Shown here piece by piece: positions 45,153 to 57,364 of a stretch of DNA of 64,000 nt. The stretch covers positions 682,001 to 746,000 of the forward strand of contig NADL03000657.1 in assembly GCA_002205965.3 (NCBI GenBank), written 5' to 3'. Below the pieces are notes generated by a model that had not been told where the DNA came from, made no database searches, and saw only the letters and a program-made list of their open reading frames with translations. A program made the position numbers and the translations under genes. Source of the stretch: Kappaphycus alvarezii (lineage: Eukaryota > Rhodophyta > Florideophyceae > Gigartinales > Solieriaceae). Every line of letters begins with the position of its first letter. The stretch's first letter is position 1.

Positions 45153-45516
45153 ATGGTTAGTGAAGATTTCACTCCTAGCGATGACAGCGAAAATTACGAA
45201 CCAAATAACACTTTCGAAATGGAAAACCGTATGCTGGAGGAATAATGAATATGGCATCGGATGATTGTTAGTCTTGGTTTGAAGCCAATGAAGACTAGAA
45301 TTCTGGCAAAAGTGCGATCCGAATGTGTTTCCTTTTGCGGTAATCTCGAATCGAACGAATTTACTCGGAATATGAAAAACGGAAATCCTTCCAAAAAAAA
45401 TACGAATATGTAGAATTCCATATCTGAAGATATGAGTACATCAAAAGAGGTCCTTTGAAGCAATAAGGGTAAGGATCACGAATAATAAGAGGGAAAGATC
45501 CCACAAAGTCAAAAAA

Positions 45517-47210
45517 GTGCAGCACCTTCCCGCTCTCGTATCGAAGAAAATATCTGACATATTAACATCTCCCGAAGTATTTGCATGGTGCGTTTCAGAT
45601 CTAGGACAAACTAGTGTATCGGTCCCTCATGCATTTGAACTTGCCGACACTCACCCAGTTTTAAATAGATCTACACGCGAGACGCCAAAAAATTACGAAT
45701 TTATCTAATAAAATGGTGCAAGTATGTACATCACTTGACCTTTACACTGGCTATTGGTACACTCAGTTGGATGAAAAATATAAGGAAGAAACGAACTTTA
45801 CCAGCAAACCTCTGTACCTTCAGATTCGACGTGACACCTTTTGGTTTCATAAATGCACTAGCTAGATTCCAAAGAATGATGAAAGAGGATTTGACGGGAC
45901 TTATATTTGCAAGAGTTTATAACGATGGTGTAGTAATATTCTCAAAAAACTTGAATCACCACATATCGCATGTGAAGACTGTGGTGGATAGGATATTGAC
46001 AAAAAGCCTGAAAACCAAGTTGAGCAAATGCTTCTTCGCAAAAAAACACGTATCCAATTACTCGGTTATATCTTCGATCAAGTGGGAATTAAAGTTAATC
46101 CAAAAGAATCGAAAAAAGTCAGGTTGGTTCTCTGGACCGCTTCATAGACGGAAGTTCGAAGCTTCTTGGGACTGTCCCCATATGAATATATTTACCAGAT
46201 ATTTCACCGAGACGGCATAGCCATTACATGCCAGCACTACGAAGAGCGGAACGTTTTTCTGGAGCAAGAAAATGCAAACAGAATTCGAGGAGCTTAAAGA
46301 TAGTCTACATGGCTAGCTTTCTTATTCGCAATGAGAAATTTTCGCGTGTACCTTTTATCACGGGAGATTTTGTCTTAAAATCTCATCACCAGAACTTAAG
46401 ACGGCATTCCAAAAGAAAGATGTTCATCCCCGCTTGGCTCAATTGCTCGACATTTTTGCAAAATATCGATCTGAAATTGTGTATAGACCCGGACGCAGTA
46501 ATCGTTCTGCTGATTACCTATCAGTTTTGAGGGATCCAATGAATCCAAGTGAAAAACTTCCAAGGACATCGTCATATGTTACAGGGTGCAAGTGACAAAT
46601 GGTAACGAATACGAACCTAGTGTGCAGGGTCAAGTGAAACTCCTTAAAGGACTATAAATGAGAAAAGTTGATTTTGAACACGGAAACTGAGTACACAAGA
46701 ATCAAAAAAGCTTTCAGGAAGTGGGATAGAAATTATTCCGACACTCTGAAGCTGGTCCCCATCTCGTTGCCCTTTGAAAGATATAATGAGGTTTTTTTGG
46801 ACCTTTCATGACGGGTTAGCGCATTGGGATCTCGAAATAACCAAAACATTTATTACAGAGAGATTGCAATGGACGAGTTGCCATAAAGACGTCTACAGTT
46901 TCGTAAAGCTACAAATAACTGTAAAACATTTTACTTCGATCCGAAAGTACAAGACAACTATAAGTTTCTAGTTTTCCGTCTTTTTGAAGCCTTCTCAATC
47001 GACTCAGCCGGCCAAGTCAAGAAACAAGTATCTCTTTATACGTACGAGTACAACATCTTAATGCATGACCAATAGCGGTTGAAGCTGAGGAGATCAATGC
47101 AGAGTTGACCTTGGGGCTCATCGCAAAAGAAATAATTGAGCCATTTGGTCTTCCTAAAAGTATGATATTGGAAAACGGCCTTTGCTTTACTGCAATTTTA
47201 ATGCTTATTT
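45517..47210 (+). pseudogene. Element B RT, RNase H and integrase fragment
   Basis: 45517-45708 holds the RT lead-in. A deletion of roughly 170 bp near 45715-45735 removes the segment between FIS.N and motif A. In the frame 45735-46220 the YIDD box is YNDG. RNase H remnants run 46300-46530. Integrase remnants run 46774-47210 (AHWDLEITKTFITERL, then FEAFSIDSAG and a KSMILENGLCFTA-like second Asp region) and then stop abruptly. Confidence 0.8.
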
Positions 47211-47402
47211 TTTTCAGATATGATCTTCACGCCTAGAAAGCTCAAGTCCTGGCAAAAATATACATGTAAAACTGTCTTGCTACATTCTTGATGACACCTG
47301 TAAACCTCATGTCCTATCTGAAATGTGCATTTTTGGAGTTACAGAAGGAAACGCAGAGTCTGCGAAAGCAAGTTGACTTGAATGAGCAATGATATGAGAG
47401 AA

Positions 47403-47607
47403 ATGAGACTCTTAGCGCAGATCACTGCAGTCAGGTAATGACAAAACAATCTCCAAATTCAATCCAATTCCACTGAAATCACAGCAAGACGAATAAATAT
47501 AGCGATACCATCATAGAAATTAGCCTCTTAGCTACAATCACTGCTGTCAGATAATGACAAAAAAATGTCCAAACTCAATACAATTCCACTGACACCGCAG
47601 CAAGCAG
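47403..47607 (+). repeat. ~116-bp imperfect tandem repeat
   Basis: Two units (about 47403-47490 and 47519-47607) share CTCTTAG...CA.ATCACTGC.GTCAG.TAATGACAAAA and then AATTCCACTGA, with substitutions. No coding role is seen. Confidence 0.7.
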
Positions 47608-48949
47608 TCTTAATTTCACCTCAATTGTTAGCCTCACGGTCCATACCGACATAATTCTGGATTCCATCTGACGTCCAGTTTCCTCTAATTCCGTAGCAGT
47701 GCAACATGCTTTCAACCACGCAAATCCTATCCGATGGCGATCCATATGACCTCCAATTCCTTAATATGGACTCCACAAATCCACTCACCAAAAAAATCTT
47801 CTGTCAGTGCCTTCAGATCCGTGAAGTGGCTGAAAATAATACATGAGACCAGTGCTTCGAAACTGTTCCTCGAAGTTATTTTTCCAAACATCGCCAATGG
47901 AATGTATTTAGATGTAGACTGTGTACTCCAAAGTGACCTTCTGCTTGTGAACTCGTATCTTCATCGCAATATGATAATTCAAAAAAAACATTAAAAAATC
48001 AAGAGCTGTTGCATTCATGTGCCCGCCAGTACCGAATTTCTAGTTTATTAGTTTGGTAATTCTATAAATGTGTTGGAGGGGAACATGCAAAGGAAAAAAT
48101 CTTAGGAGGTCTTCTCATACTTGATATGACCTTGAATGTACGTGTCACTCCGCCCGACCAGTTACCTTCCATTGCAGATGTGATGTTGATCACTTCAACG
48201 ATAATTATATCTCCCGATTGGTCCAAATTTTTCCATGCACTTCTTTCATACCCCTCTTACTCCGACCATCATATTGGCTTCTTATCAAGGCTCTTCTTCT
48301 GAAAGTTGACCACTCGGTAGCCAGACCATGGCCGCCAATGCTTCTATTTCACTGGATGATGCTATGCCATCTTCAAATGCTTCTCCTGGCTGGTATTGAC
48401 AAGTTATACGCTGAAAGGCTTCGTCCGGTCTGAAATAGACCAGCTTGTGGTGACAGTAGTCCGATGTCTTCCAACAGGTGTTCCAATTTCGATGCTAATC
48501 AAAGTTCCTTTGACGCGCTTAATTTTCCAAAGATAACAGAATAGTCGCTTACACTCAGCCGCCGACATAACAAGGGTTGCTCGAGTTTGGACAAGGTTTC
48601 CGGGCTGTTGATGGGGTTAATTTGTATTTTCATTTTATTTTGAAATTTGGGATGTTTACGGACTTATTGTATGATCGGTTGAATACTTGAGGTATAAACT
48701 CCGACGTTTTGCACTGATGACTATCTAAAGCTGCTCCTAGATATAGTGACAAGCTAATCGTGCCATCTTTTAATTTACTGTATAAAACTTTCCCTTCAGA
48801 ACTATGGACTTATATGAGTAAATTTGAAATTGTGAGGGTAACATTGCCCTCTGGATTTTAGGAAATATTATTTCAGAAAAGATATTTGAGTGGTCACTTT
48901 GTTAACTTTGACATTGTTTTCTAGCTGGTGGAAGGTCACTCAGATCGAG
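47608..48949. other. No recognised gene
   Basis: Short frames only (47734-47994 and 48218-48433 plus). No match to the other elements in the window was noticed. Confidence 0.45.
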
Positions 48950-49421
48950 AAACAGTTTCTAATGAGGGTACTCATAGATGACCAGAACCTTCAAGAGAGT
49001 CCGCGCGTAATCAAAATATATAGAGGGTTCCCACCTTGAAACATATAGGGGAAATGGTTTCACGAAAGTAACATCAAAGTAATCTGTGCTGCCGGCTGCG
49101 CTCAGTGTCTTAGATTACGGTCTCTTCTTTTGTTCTCTTGTGACCAGAGCATGATGGCGTCATGCTTTGCTCCGAGGCTGAGATCGTGATCCAGTTAGGT
49201 GACTTGGTCATCGTGGCATTCGACCGCTGGGAGCCATATATGCAATGGCTCAGGTGGTCGCCGTAGACGTCTAGAGTTTCCAGACTCATGGCCCTGGCGC
49301 ACGGGGTCCCCGGTTCAAACAATACGAAGTGACAGAAAATAGATGGGTCTAGAATGTCTAAAAATCTATATTTTTTTATTTTGTTTAGTGTTTTTCTGCA
49401 ATTCATCTGCTTATACAGCAT
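48950..49421 (-). pseudogene. LINE C-terminal fragment (decayed)
   Basis: The frame from 49421 contains PSIFCHFVLFEPGTPCA and then SLDVYGDHLSHCIYGS. This matches the order QFYCRVPLFHPASKC...MDQYGDHALCCAYGS in the LINE at 35931-37031. Further along, in shifted frames, a STDYFDVTF-like segment (about 49080-49060) matches GTDYYDVTV. So both the Cys/His motif and the nuclease-like core are traceable. It is an old independent copy. Confidence 0.6.
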
Positions 49422-49650
49422 ACAGAAAAACGACGACTGTTAATATGCATAAACAAATAACTTGATGCAATAGGATTCAATATGAGTTCGTTGGAGTCAA
49501 TATTAGCTTCCATGCTTCAACAGGAGGCCTAACAGAAGTATTTGAACCGAGAAATTTTACTTTCTAATGGAAGTCCATAAATCTGCTGTCGGGAGATAGC
49601 GAGCTAATTCAGTTGCACCCAGGAGGAGGACTACTGATCCCCGCAAAGCA

Positions 49651-49893
49651 TTCATTACAAACATGTCTTCGCAGCTGTCATGTCCAGTGCGGTCTGCTTG
49701 GTAAATAGCCTTTGATGTTGGTAGATCTTTACGATGCAGTATGGCACAGGACCGTGAGGAAGGTATTGCCTTTGAGGGAGAGCAGTTTGTCTCAATTACT
49801 GTGTTGGAATACCCTTTTCACTCAATTGATGTTGTCTGGAGTTCTTTGGGATAATTTCAAATATATTATCAAAGAATAAAACCCCGAAACCTC
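49651..49893 (+). mobile_element. Old LINE tail copy
   Basis: It matches the repeats at 53228 and 55471 with many changes (GCAGCTGTCATGTCCAGTGC; then TGTGTTGGAATACCC... AAAACCCCGAAACCTCC). The ORF end (AAVMSSAVCLV) is still readable. No target duplication was found. Confidence 0.6.
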
Positions 49894-50116
49894 CTCCTCC
49901 GTTGTAGTAATCTATTTTATTTGTCGAAGTTTGGCAAAAGGAGGCTGTCAAATTTTTTGCGGAGATATTCTTCACACAGAAACCATCAGAAAAGTCCATG
50001 TCGCTGAGTTCTTTGAAATTGCTCGAGTATAAATTTTCGCTCTCTATAAACATCACTGGTCGGTCTATCTCTCCCTCCTCGCCTGCCTTGACCCGTCAAT
50101 TTAGTCTCAGGATCAC

Positions 50117-50760
50117 TTAAGGCGGACCCGTTTCTGTTTTCTCCTTTCCTTTTATCCAAACTCCATTTAGATTGCCCCAGCCAGAACTGTCAGACGACGA
50201 AGTAAACTGCCTCACCATTCCCCCATCTATTTCTGCATTTTCCGCGGCTTCTGCAATCAGATTCATCAATTCATCAATATTTGAAAACCTGTATATGTAT
50301 AACGATTTTCCAATCACTTCCCCGATATCAACGTCCATTGTTTCTAATAAAAGGGCCTGAGTAGTCCTTCGATCCAAATTTTCCGTCTGCTCATGATTCT
50401 TACTGCCACCTATTTTTCTTTCATTCTCACTTCTCACCACAACATTCTTCACATTCGACACTGCTGTATCTGATGCCTGATTCTCCAGTGGATCTGCTGG
50501 TCTTTTTAGCTTAAGTTGGTACTTACGTGCATGAGTTTTCACCTATCTTGGAATCCGTGTTCCAACATATTGGCTGATAGCACCGTGGTTGTTTGGCCCA
50601 AAAGCTTTGTAGCGTAGATAAAGAGATCATGCTCCGTCTTAGTCCAATATTTTGTCTGTGGAATGTTTCTTTCTTTTGTATTTGGATTTGTTTTCAATCC
50701 AGCAGGACCACTTATCTTTTGTCCAATTTTCCTTCCCCCGTGCACAGTCAGTCCGGTCCC
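50117..50760 (-). pseudogene. SHAQKY-type Myb-like DNA-binding protein remnant
   Basis: The minus strand reads YWTKTEHDLFIYA near 50650-50610, then in a shifted frame GAISQYVGTRIPR near 50580-50548, then a TAG, then VKTHARKYQLKLKRP near 50542-50498. This is the W-helix...VGTR.P.QV.(S/T)HA.KY signature of single-repeat Myb proteins, with Gln (CAG) replaced by TAG and one indel. About 125 further codons (to 50117) include a Ser-rich end and an acidic MDVDIGEVIGK segment. It would bind DNA as a transcription factor if intact. The family call is firm. Whether it is truly a pseudogene depends on read accuracy. Confidence 0.65.
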
Positions 50761-50937
50761 GTCTTTCCCTGTACCTTTTCCATGCCACTTAAGCTCAAAA
50801 TGTTTCTGGCATTATTTTCATGTGAGGGATGTAATGCATGTGAACCACCTAGCTGTACTGAAGAATAGTCCAGGAGCATATCAACACATACGTGGCTGTC
50901 CTGCAGAGGCGGATTATCAAATTGGCTTGAATGTAAT

Positions 50938-51130
50938 TGCACCCGAAACGGCCAGGGTTTCTTCCCACACCTTGCTTCCTTCCCTTATTACCGTCGCGGC
51001 TCCTCCCCTCAACAAGAGCTCCACGACTTCGTTATCCGTGTAGCGTTTATTCTCCAAGTAATGCAGGCGCGACAGGTTTCCACCCGCCGAGCGCTTTCGT
51101 AGCTATTTTGTGAATACCTTCCGCACGCTT
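50938..51130 (-). repeat. Inverted dispersed coding repeat, copy 2
   Basis: This is the reverse-strand partner of 35255-35455. It reads GGNLSRLHYLENKRYTDNEV then VELLLRGGAAT. It lies just upstream of the Myb remnant on the same strand and could once have been part of the same gene or transcript, but the linking sequence has stops. Confidence 0.65.
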
Positions 51131-51286
51131 CTAGGCTACACTCTACAACTCGCAAAGATTTACCACCATGCCAGGTAGAATCCAAACTTCAGCATGATGA
51201 TCAGCCTCAAAAGTACTCACCGGCTCAGAACGTGACTACTGCCCGCTTTCAGCGCAAAAGACGGGCCAAGCCGTGCTCCAAATGTG

Positions 51287-51341
51287 TAAATGGGGGGTTA
51301 ATTTACTGTGGTAGATATGTGGGTTGGTATCCAGTAAATTT
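51287..51341 (+). repeat. 55-bp inverted repeat, left copy
   Basis: It matches the reverse complement of 52684-52738 with a single mismatch, 1.34 kb apart. Within each copy AATTTACTG and CAGTAAATT form 9-bp terminal inverted repeats around a ~40-bp unit, as in a very small foldback or MITE-like element. Confidence 0.8.
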
Positions 51342-52683
51342 GTACCGGAGCGTTGATATCGTGTCATTGTCAAGCCAATTGCGAAACCGTACGATGCGTC
51401 GAAAGCTGTGGATGGCACTCCAATCTAACAGAAGGTGGAAGGGAGTCCTAATTGCAGATGCAGATGCATATAGCGACGAGTATCTGGAAAATTACATAAT
51501 TTCTTCAAGCTACGAAGGCGATGATAAGAGAGGCTCCTCTTTTCTCTTTACTGATATTTTCTATGATTCTTGCGGTCTAACACTCTCTTTAGAATGAAAA
51601 TTTTGATGTGGATGATTTAGGGAAGGTTTGAGATCTAACAGAAGCTATACCGAGGACAACGATAATATCGGGAAAGGAAGATGAGTGAAATTTATGGGAC
51701 AGGTGCTTTATTAGTGATGGTACAGACTTTCGAAAATAGTGAACATTAGAACTGGATTATGCCTCTAGTTGGAGAAAAGGGGCAGTCGTTTGAATCTCAT
51801 GTGAGTGAGTTTGTACTGCTTTCTGATTTTTTCCTGAGACTGCTTTCACTGCAGTTTGGGCTCAGTTTGTAATGCAAGAACTGGAAGGTGAAAATGATGA
51901 ATACAAGACAGGATTACTCTAAGGACATAATACTTCAGCAATTTCTTAGGTCTTGTGGTAGTGTGCAAAGGGTGAGAATATTTTAGCAGGAGGCCCAGAC
52001 TGTACGGGTACAATAAGGAGGTTACAGTAGTTCACAATTTTTCGGTACTTTCTTGGTCGCTAAGTTAGCCAGGATCAATGTCTGATATCGAAACATTTTT
52101 ATAGAATTCTGATTATCATATTCTGTAGCTAAACTAGCTGTGCAGACAGATAGTCACAAGGACACGGGGAGCTATGTTTTGAGCACCCAGATATGTGGGC
52201 AGTATTGGTCAACAAAGGATATCGGGGAGTGTGGTAACTTTATTCAACAATCGTGTTTAAAATGAAGCCGGCGGACGTAAACTTATCGGGAGCTGAAGAG
52301 ACTCGTAATGTCAAGATTTCAAGTCACCAATTAATTTTTGATAATGTTTGCCTGCTGACAGGCTTTGAGCCTGCCATTTAGGCAAACGAGTGACATTTCC
52401 TATTATCCTAAACACGTCTAGGATACACCGTAGGATAGCCGAATTGCACTTTTCAAACATTAAAGAACCAAATCGATTGATTTTTCGGGGAGATGGGCGT
52501 GCTTTGGAACATTTTCGGTGGCAAGAGGTGTTAAAAAAAATAATTGTGATATTATTCAAAAATCCGTGCCACTCCAATGAATTTCCACTTTCGTTAGCGT
52601 GAATTGCGAGGAGAATGGGGCAATTTTTTCATTGTATTCAAAATAGCATAAACGAGATAGGCGTGAGGCAAATATTGAAGATC

Positions 52684-52738
52684 AAATTTACTGGGTACCA
52701 ACCCACATATCTACCACAGTAAATTAACCCCCCATTTA
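52684..52738 (-). repeat. 55-bp inverted repeat, right copy
   Basis: Partner of 51287-51341. The sequence between the two copies (51342-52683) has no recognised gene, only short frames such as 52390-52602. Confidence 0.8.
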
Positions 52739-53227
52739 CTAAATATTGAAGAAGTCGTGTATTATAAAGAGGTCCAAACAGAGACGAACCGAATATCACC
52801 ACAAGATCTTTGTCTTTCTGCTTATATGGATATTCAGTGCAAGACCACTGAGGCCTATTTGAGGACATTTTGGGAAAGTTTTCGCAAATTTTTTGTAAGC
52901 GATATCAATTGTTTAATAGTAAACTTTAATTAATGTTGGCAATTGTTTCATAATTGCGCTACATTTTACGAGATTCTTCGGTGTGTAAAATATATTCCGC
53001 GAACTTTTCCATACGTAGCAGTTTTTAAAATATTTCTGGCTCATCGAGGAGTCAGTTGGTGGTCTATAATGTTTTCACATCTTTAAACTAAAGAGAAATT
53101 ATAAGATGCATGTCAAAAAGAGAAAAATAAAACAGTTTATGACAAAGAGAATTGACCGTAAACTCATATATTACTCATATATTAGAATAATTGACAAAAA
53201 AAATTTCAACCATGGCCATAGTGTTTT

Positions 53228-53488
53228 ATGATGTGGCACGGAACGGGACTGTGAGGGCACTGGAAACGTACGGAAAGGTTCGGGGGGTTTGATACAAAGG
53301 CACGCCGCAGCAGCCGTCATGTCCAATGCGGCCTGCTTGATGGCTGGCCTGAAGGTAGCATTTTAGGGAGCGTAGTTCCTTCCCCATTACGGTAACAGTA
53401 TACCCTATTTGAATCGATTATGGTTGTCTGGAAAACCATGGGATAGATCAGATATACCGTCCAAGAGTAAAACACCCAAACGTTTCCC
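53228..53488 (+). mobile_element. 5'-truncated LINE copy, 261 bp
   Basis: It is flanked by CATAGTGTTTT (53217-53227 and 53489-53499). It is collinear with 55471-55779 but begins about 48 bp later, and the 3' end (CAAACGTTTCCC) is shared. It contains the last part of a LINE coding region followed by a ~120-bp 3' untranslated tail. Confidence 0.87.
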
Positions 53489-53499
53489 CATAGTGTTTT

Positions 53500-55460
53500 T
53501 AATCTATTTCGACTTAAAAAGTCTCAACTTGACTTCTTGTGCGGTCTCTACGGGATTTAGGGAAGTATGTAAGAGAATATGTAAAGGGGATTACATATTT
53601 GCTACTTTTTGTAACATATTTTGTCAGTTTGGATAATTCCCTTCAACTAGTCTTAAATTCCTACTTAATTATAAATTAGAGATAATTTTTATTAAAATCT
53701 AGATTGAAAAGTTTTTTGGTGTAGATATGATTCCATTGTAGAACTTCATGATTCTCAAGTACGTACAATAGCGATGTTGAACTTAAGACTCAAGATGGAG
53801 GTTGGGTGACGAGGGGTGATGTTTCACAAGAACAACAGTTTGTATGTGTAAAATATAACTGTTACAAACTTCTTATTGCATACATATGTATCAAGGGCAG
53901 TGCTAAATGTATGAATTACAATTATTCAGAGTATAATTATATGAAAATGTATCACACCAAAGTCTATACAGATAAAAGACCCTATGCGAAGAGCTCTGTA
54001 TATTTATATCACGCTGTAACCATTCTTGGTCTCCATATACGATAAGCGAACAACAGTTCCTTTCTTGGGAGGTAAGTTTGATTTTCTGGTATTTCATTCT
54101 GACATTTTTATACACTGGGGTGTCAACTACCCTCTAATGTACAAAACTTTCCATCTGCTGTGGTTGCGGCCCTCAAGAAAGATAAACTTAAAAGCAAATT
54201 AAATCAAACTTCAGTCAACTCATAACCAAAAAACAATAATAGCCTAACTTTTTGGTATTTTGAAGAAAAATAATAAGACATGCCGGCCAAGCTGTGGATC
54301 ATATTGCAGTTGGCTTCATTATCTTTTTATATTGAGGAATGGAATGAATCAGTAAAATAAATTAGGGAAGCGCCTCTAAATTCCACTAAAACCCTATTTA
54401 GATTATTCGACTTGGGTAAAGTTCGCAGAACCAGTTGTCTCAGAATAGAACTTTTCTGCAAGAGATAATACTGCCGTAGTATTATTTCGTGAAAAAAAAG
54501 AAATGAATAAGTATCATACTCTAAAGGGCTTTAAGTAAATACAGAAGGAGAGCGTTGTACCATCCACCCACCGCGAATTATGTAAACATAACGTTTCAAA
54601 TCTCAAAAGTTGATTTTCAGCACCTTAAATATTTTGGTCTTTACTTGAAATTGTCTCCCGACTTTTTCCCCATTTATAAGGGAAAAAAGGTAAGCTGGTA
54701 AAGACGTTTCGGCTATCAAGAGAGGCTTCAACAAACATAATATTGATCCCAAAGTTAACTCAATTGAATTGAATTGACGATTTAGAATAGAAGGAAGATA
54801 CGTATTCAGAGGATATTTCAGGGGTTTACCCAGTTGAGCTCACCCAGTCAGCCAAGAATAGAAATATTAAGCCAGTATGTAGAGTTTCCAGAGTCTTTAT
54901 GGTTGTATTATAGCACTTTGGCGTTCATTGGCAGAAAATACTGCCACTGTGTCATCAGATAAAAGAAAGCATCTCATAATCTGTCACGCTCGACAAAATT
55001 ATTTAAAACCGTGCAAAATCAGACAGTTCACTCAAAGTTGGTTCTTCAATCTGATATTTTGTTCTATTTTTACATAACCTCGTTTGTATTATTTTTCTTG
55101 TGCCCTTCTGTGCAAAACAAGCATTAACCTTGTTCATCTTGGATTCACATTACACTGCTAGTGTAATGTGCTCCAAATAAATTAGGGGATAGAATTTTCA
55201 GCTAAAATTATGAGTTTTTGTAGGCTCTTGACTATCCCTGGTGAGATTTTATTCTGGGTGGCTGTCATTCTCGCCAAAAGACTCCTACACGCTAGTTGAA
55301 CAATGCAAGCCACATATGTTCGACATGGTAGCCCATAAAATAAAACTAACAATACAGGGTTTACGAAAACGGATTTGTGCAGTTTTTGTTTCTAACATCT
55401 CACTGAAATCAATTTAATTTACCTACTTCCAAACACTCCTAGCAAAATCTCTTCACGTCA
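53500..55460. other. AT-rich DNA with no recognised gene
   Basis: Only short frames are present. The sequence at 53806-54045 is open for 79 codons, rich in Tyr, and has no domain. Confidence 0.45.
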
Positions 55461-55470
55461 ATTCCTTCAA

Positions 55471-55779
55471 TCATCACTCTTGGAGGTTGGCACCTGGATG
55501 CATGTGCAGTGCTAAATGACGTGGCAAGGAACGTGGCTGTGAGGGCACTGGAGACGTACGGAAAGGTTCGGGGGTTTTGATGCAAAGGCACGCTGCAGCA
55601 GCCGTCATGTCCAATGCGGACTGCTTGATGGCTGGCCTGAAGGTAGCATTTTAGGGAGCGTAGTGCCTTCCCCATTACTGTGTCGGTATACCCTTTTTGA
55701 GTCGATTGTGGTTGTCTGGAAAACCATGGGATAGATCGGATATATCTTCCAAGAGTAAAACACCCAAACGTTCCCCCCC
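55471..55779 (+). mobile_element. 5'-truncated LINE copy, 309 bp (longest)
   Basis: It is flanked by a perfect 10-bp duplication ATTCCTTCAA (55461-55470 and 55780-55789). The frame starts TLGGWHLDACAVLNDVARN, then after a shift in a G-run gives MQRHAAAAVMSNADCLM and a stop near 55654. This aligns in order with TLGGWHPSARDFADRV...FARHAARLVQNNASCLL at the end of the LINE at 35931. A ~125-bp tail ends in a C-run. Orientation is forward. Confidence 0.88.
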
Positions 55780-55799
55780 ATTCCTTCAACTTAAGCTTT

Positions 55800-56204
55800 A
55801 GACCTTCCGATGTTCAACTTGTCAGACGATTGCAGAGGGGAAGCGAGGACGAAGAAGACTGGTTTTTCGACAAAATGGAGGATCACGCATCACATTTTGC
55901 GAGGACGGAGGCCGCTTGGTCGGACGTCCCGCGGAAGCTTAAGCCGCCCGGAGAATCATTCCTCTATTTGCGACTGGTCTACTTCGCTCTAGAAAGTGAC
56001 GTCCGTTCCCTGCTCCGTGAACCGAATCAAGACCTCAAAGGGTTTCATGCATAGGTCAAGCACCTCGTGTTTGAACTCCAACGGTTCACCGGCCTGCACA
56101 GTGCAACTGTGTAGCGTGACTATGGGATCTGTCACGTGGGGGCGGCAACCATACGCGATCTACTACCTCGTGTGAAAGCGTCCAAGACAGCAAAGCGTGG
56201 TTTG
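55800..56204 (+). pseudogene. Unrecognised frame interrupted by element C
   Basis: The frame at 55830-56054 reads DEEDWFFDKMEDHASHFART and continues, after a TAG at 56052-56054, nearly to the LTR start at 56205. It may be a coding region cut by the insertion, but the family is unknown and no right-hand flank is in the window to test it. Confidence 0.3.
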
Positions 56205-56659
56205 TGTAATACAAAAAATGGTCCTCCCTTCACGTAATACAGGAAATGGTCCTCCCTTCACGTAATACAGGAAATGGTCTTCCCCTCGTGTAATCCAGCA
56301 ACCTACAACGATCCCGCCCCTAACTTCTCCCACCGTCATTTCCAAATTTACTTCCATTTTATCTAGATATTTTTATACTGTACTTAACCCTCTGAATCGA
56401 CCCCGAATCAAGTTCCTTTTCCCTTTTAGCTTACATCCTCCAAATTCGCCTTTTTTGAGAAGAAGGGCGCAAATGCACTACTGCAAAATCCCTTGCAGAT
56501 TTATTTTACCTATTCCTAATCTATAGAACCTGCCCCGGGAGCCTATTTACACCCCTTTATTGTAAGTTCCAAATGCCCCCGATCATTTTACTCATCACCC
56601 CTCTCCCCCACACACCCAAAACACCCTACATTGCCTCCCGTTCCCCAACGTCTATCACA

Positions 56660-57058
56660 ATGAACAACCTTCGCCCCTCTGTCCCTATTTCCAAAAACCG
56701 CCCTTCCCGTCCCATCAATGGCCTTCGTCTCGCCGCCTACGGGCCAACCGATGCCGACGACTACATCCGGCGGCAACCAAAGAAGCAAATCATCGAGTTC
56801 GTTCGCCGCCTCTTCATAGAAGAAGAAGCGAGGGAGGTAAGTCCGAGAGAGGCTGAGAAGGTCGAGGAGGAGAGCGGGGAGTCCTTCGAGGAATGGTTAG
56901 CCCCTGAGCTAGTGTACGAGGCTCAGGAAGATGAGGAGGATGAAGAGGAAGATGAGGAGGAGGAAGAGGAGGAAGAGGAGGAGGAGGAGGAGGAGGAGGA
57001 GGAGGAGGATGAGGGAACAGGGGGCATGGAAATGTTGGACTGGTGGGGCCTGGAATAG
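56660..57058 (+). CDS. U3 reading frame (acidic-tailed protein), element C
   Basis: 133 codons from ATG 56660 to TAG 57056-57058. It contains the conserved ADDYIRRQPKKQIIEFVRRL helix-like segment, then REAEKVEEESGESFEEWLAP and ~45 residues nearly all Glu/Asp, ending MEMLDWWGLE. An exact splice-donor-like AGGTAAGT lies in the frame near 56834-56841. Homologous coding continues in another frame downstream (IMDQVVPTMEPDGDIFSS). The protein is not recognised. It precedes the LTR TATA box, so if expressed it needs its own upstream promoter or transcription from the 3' LTR side. Confidence 0.5.
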   Translation: MNNLRPSVPISKNRPSRPINGLRLAAYGPTDADDYIRRQPKKQIIEFVRRLFIEEEAREVSPREAEKVEEESGESFEEWLAPELVYEAQEDEEDEEEDEEEEEEEEEEEEEEEEEEDEGTGGMEMLDWWGLE

Positions 57059-57364
57059 AGATTATGGATCAAGTTGTGCCCACGATGGAACCGGATGGAG
57101 ATATCTTTAGTAGTCTAGATATCTCCCAGGGGAAATAGAGAGCTGTGAGCCATTCGCAGATATTTGTGGGGACTGCTTGGACAGCATGGATATTTTAGAG
57201 GAGTTGTTAGGATCTGATTTAGAGAATGGGAAGTAAGAGGACCAAATTAATTGTTAGTTTCTTAAGTATCTTTTGCTTGGAGTATATTGTCCACAAAAAG
57301 AATTTTTACGCATTTCTTGGTATCTTCTGTAGTTTTGTTCGGACTTTAGGGGTAGCCAAAAGTC

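Larger units (their letters stand above)
42000..47210 (+). mobile_element. Old Ty3/gypsy copy, element B
   Basis: The same family as A and C but strongly diverged. It has an LTR (about 42000-43294), gag, protease, part of RT, RNase H and the first half of integrase, and stops near 47210. It has no third reading frame and no 3' LTR. Its gag frame runs unbroken into the linker, which the younger copies no longer show. Confidence 0.82.

Noticed and set aside
55439..55789. 116-codon minus-strand frame over the LINE tail
   Set aside because: The opposite strand aligns with the LINE protein end and has the polar, 3'-anchored structure, so the minus frame is a shadow.
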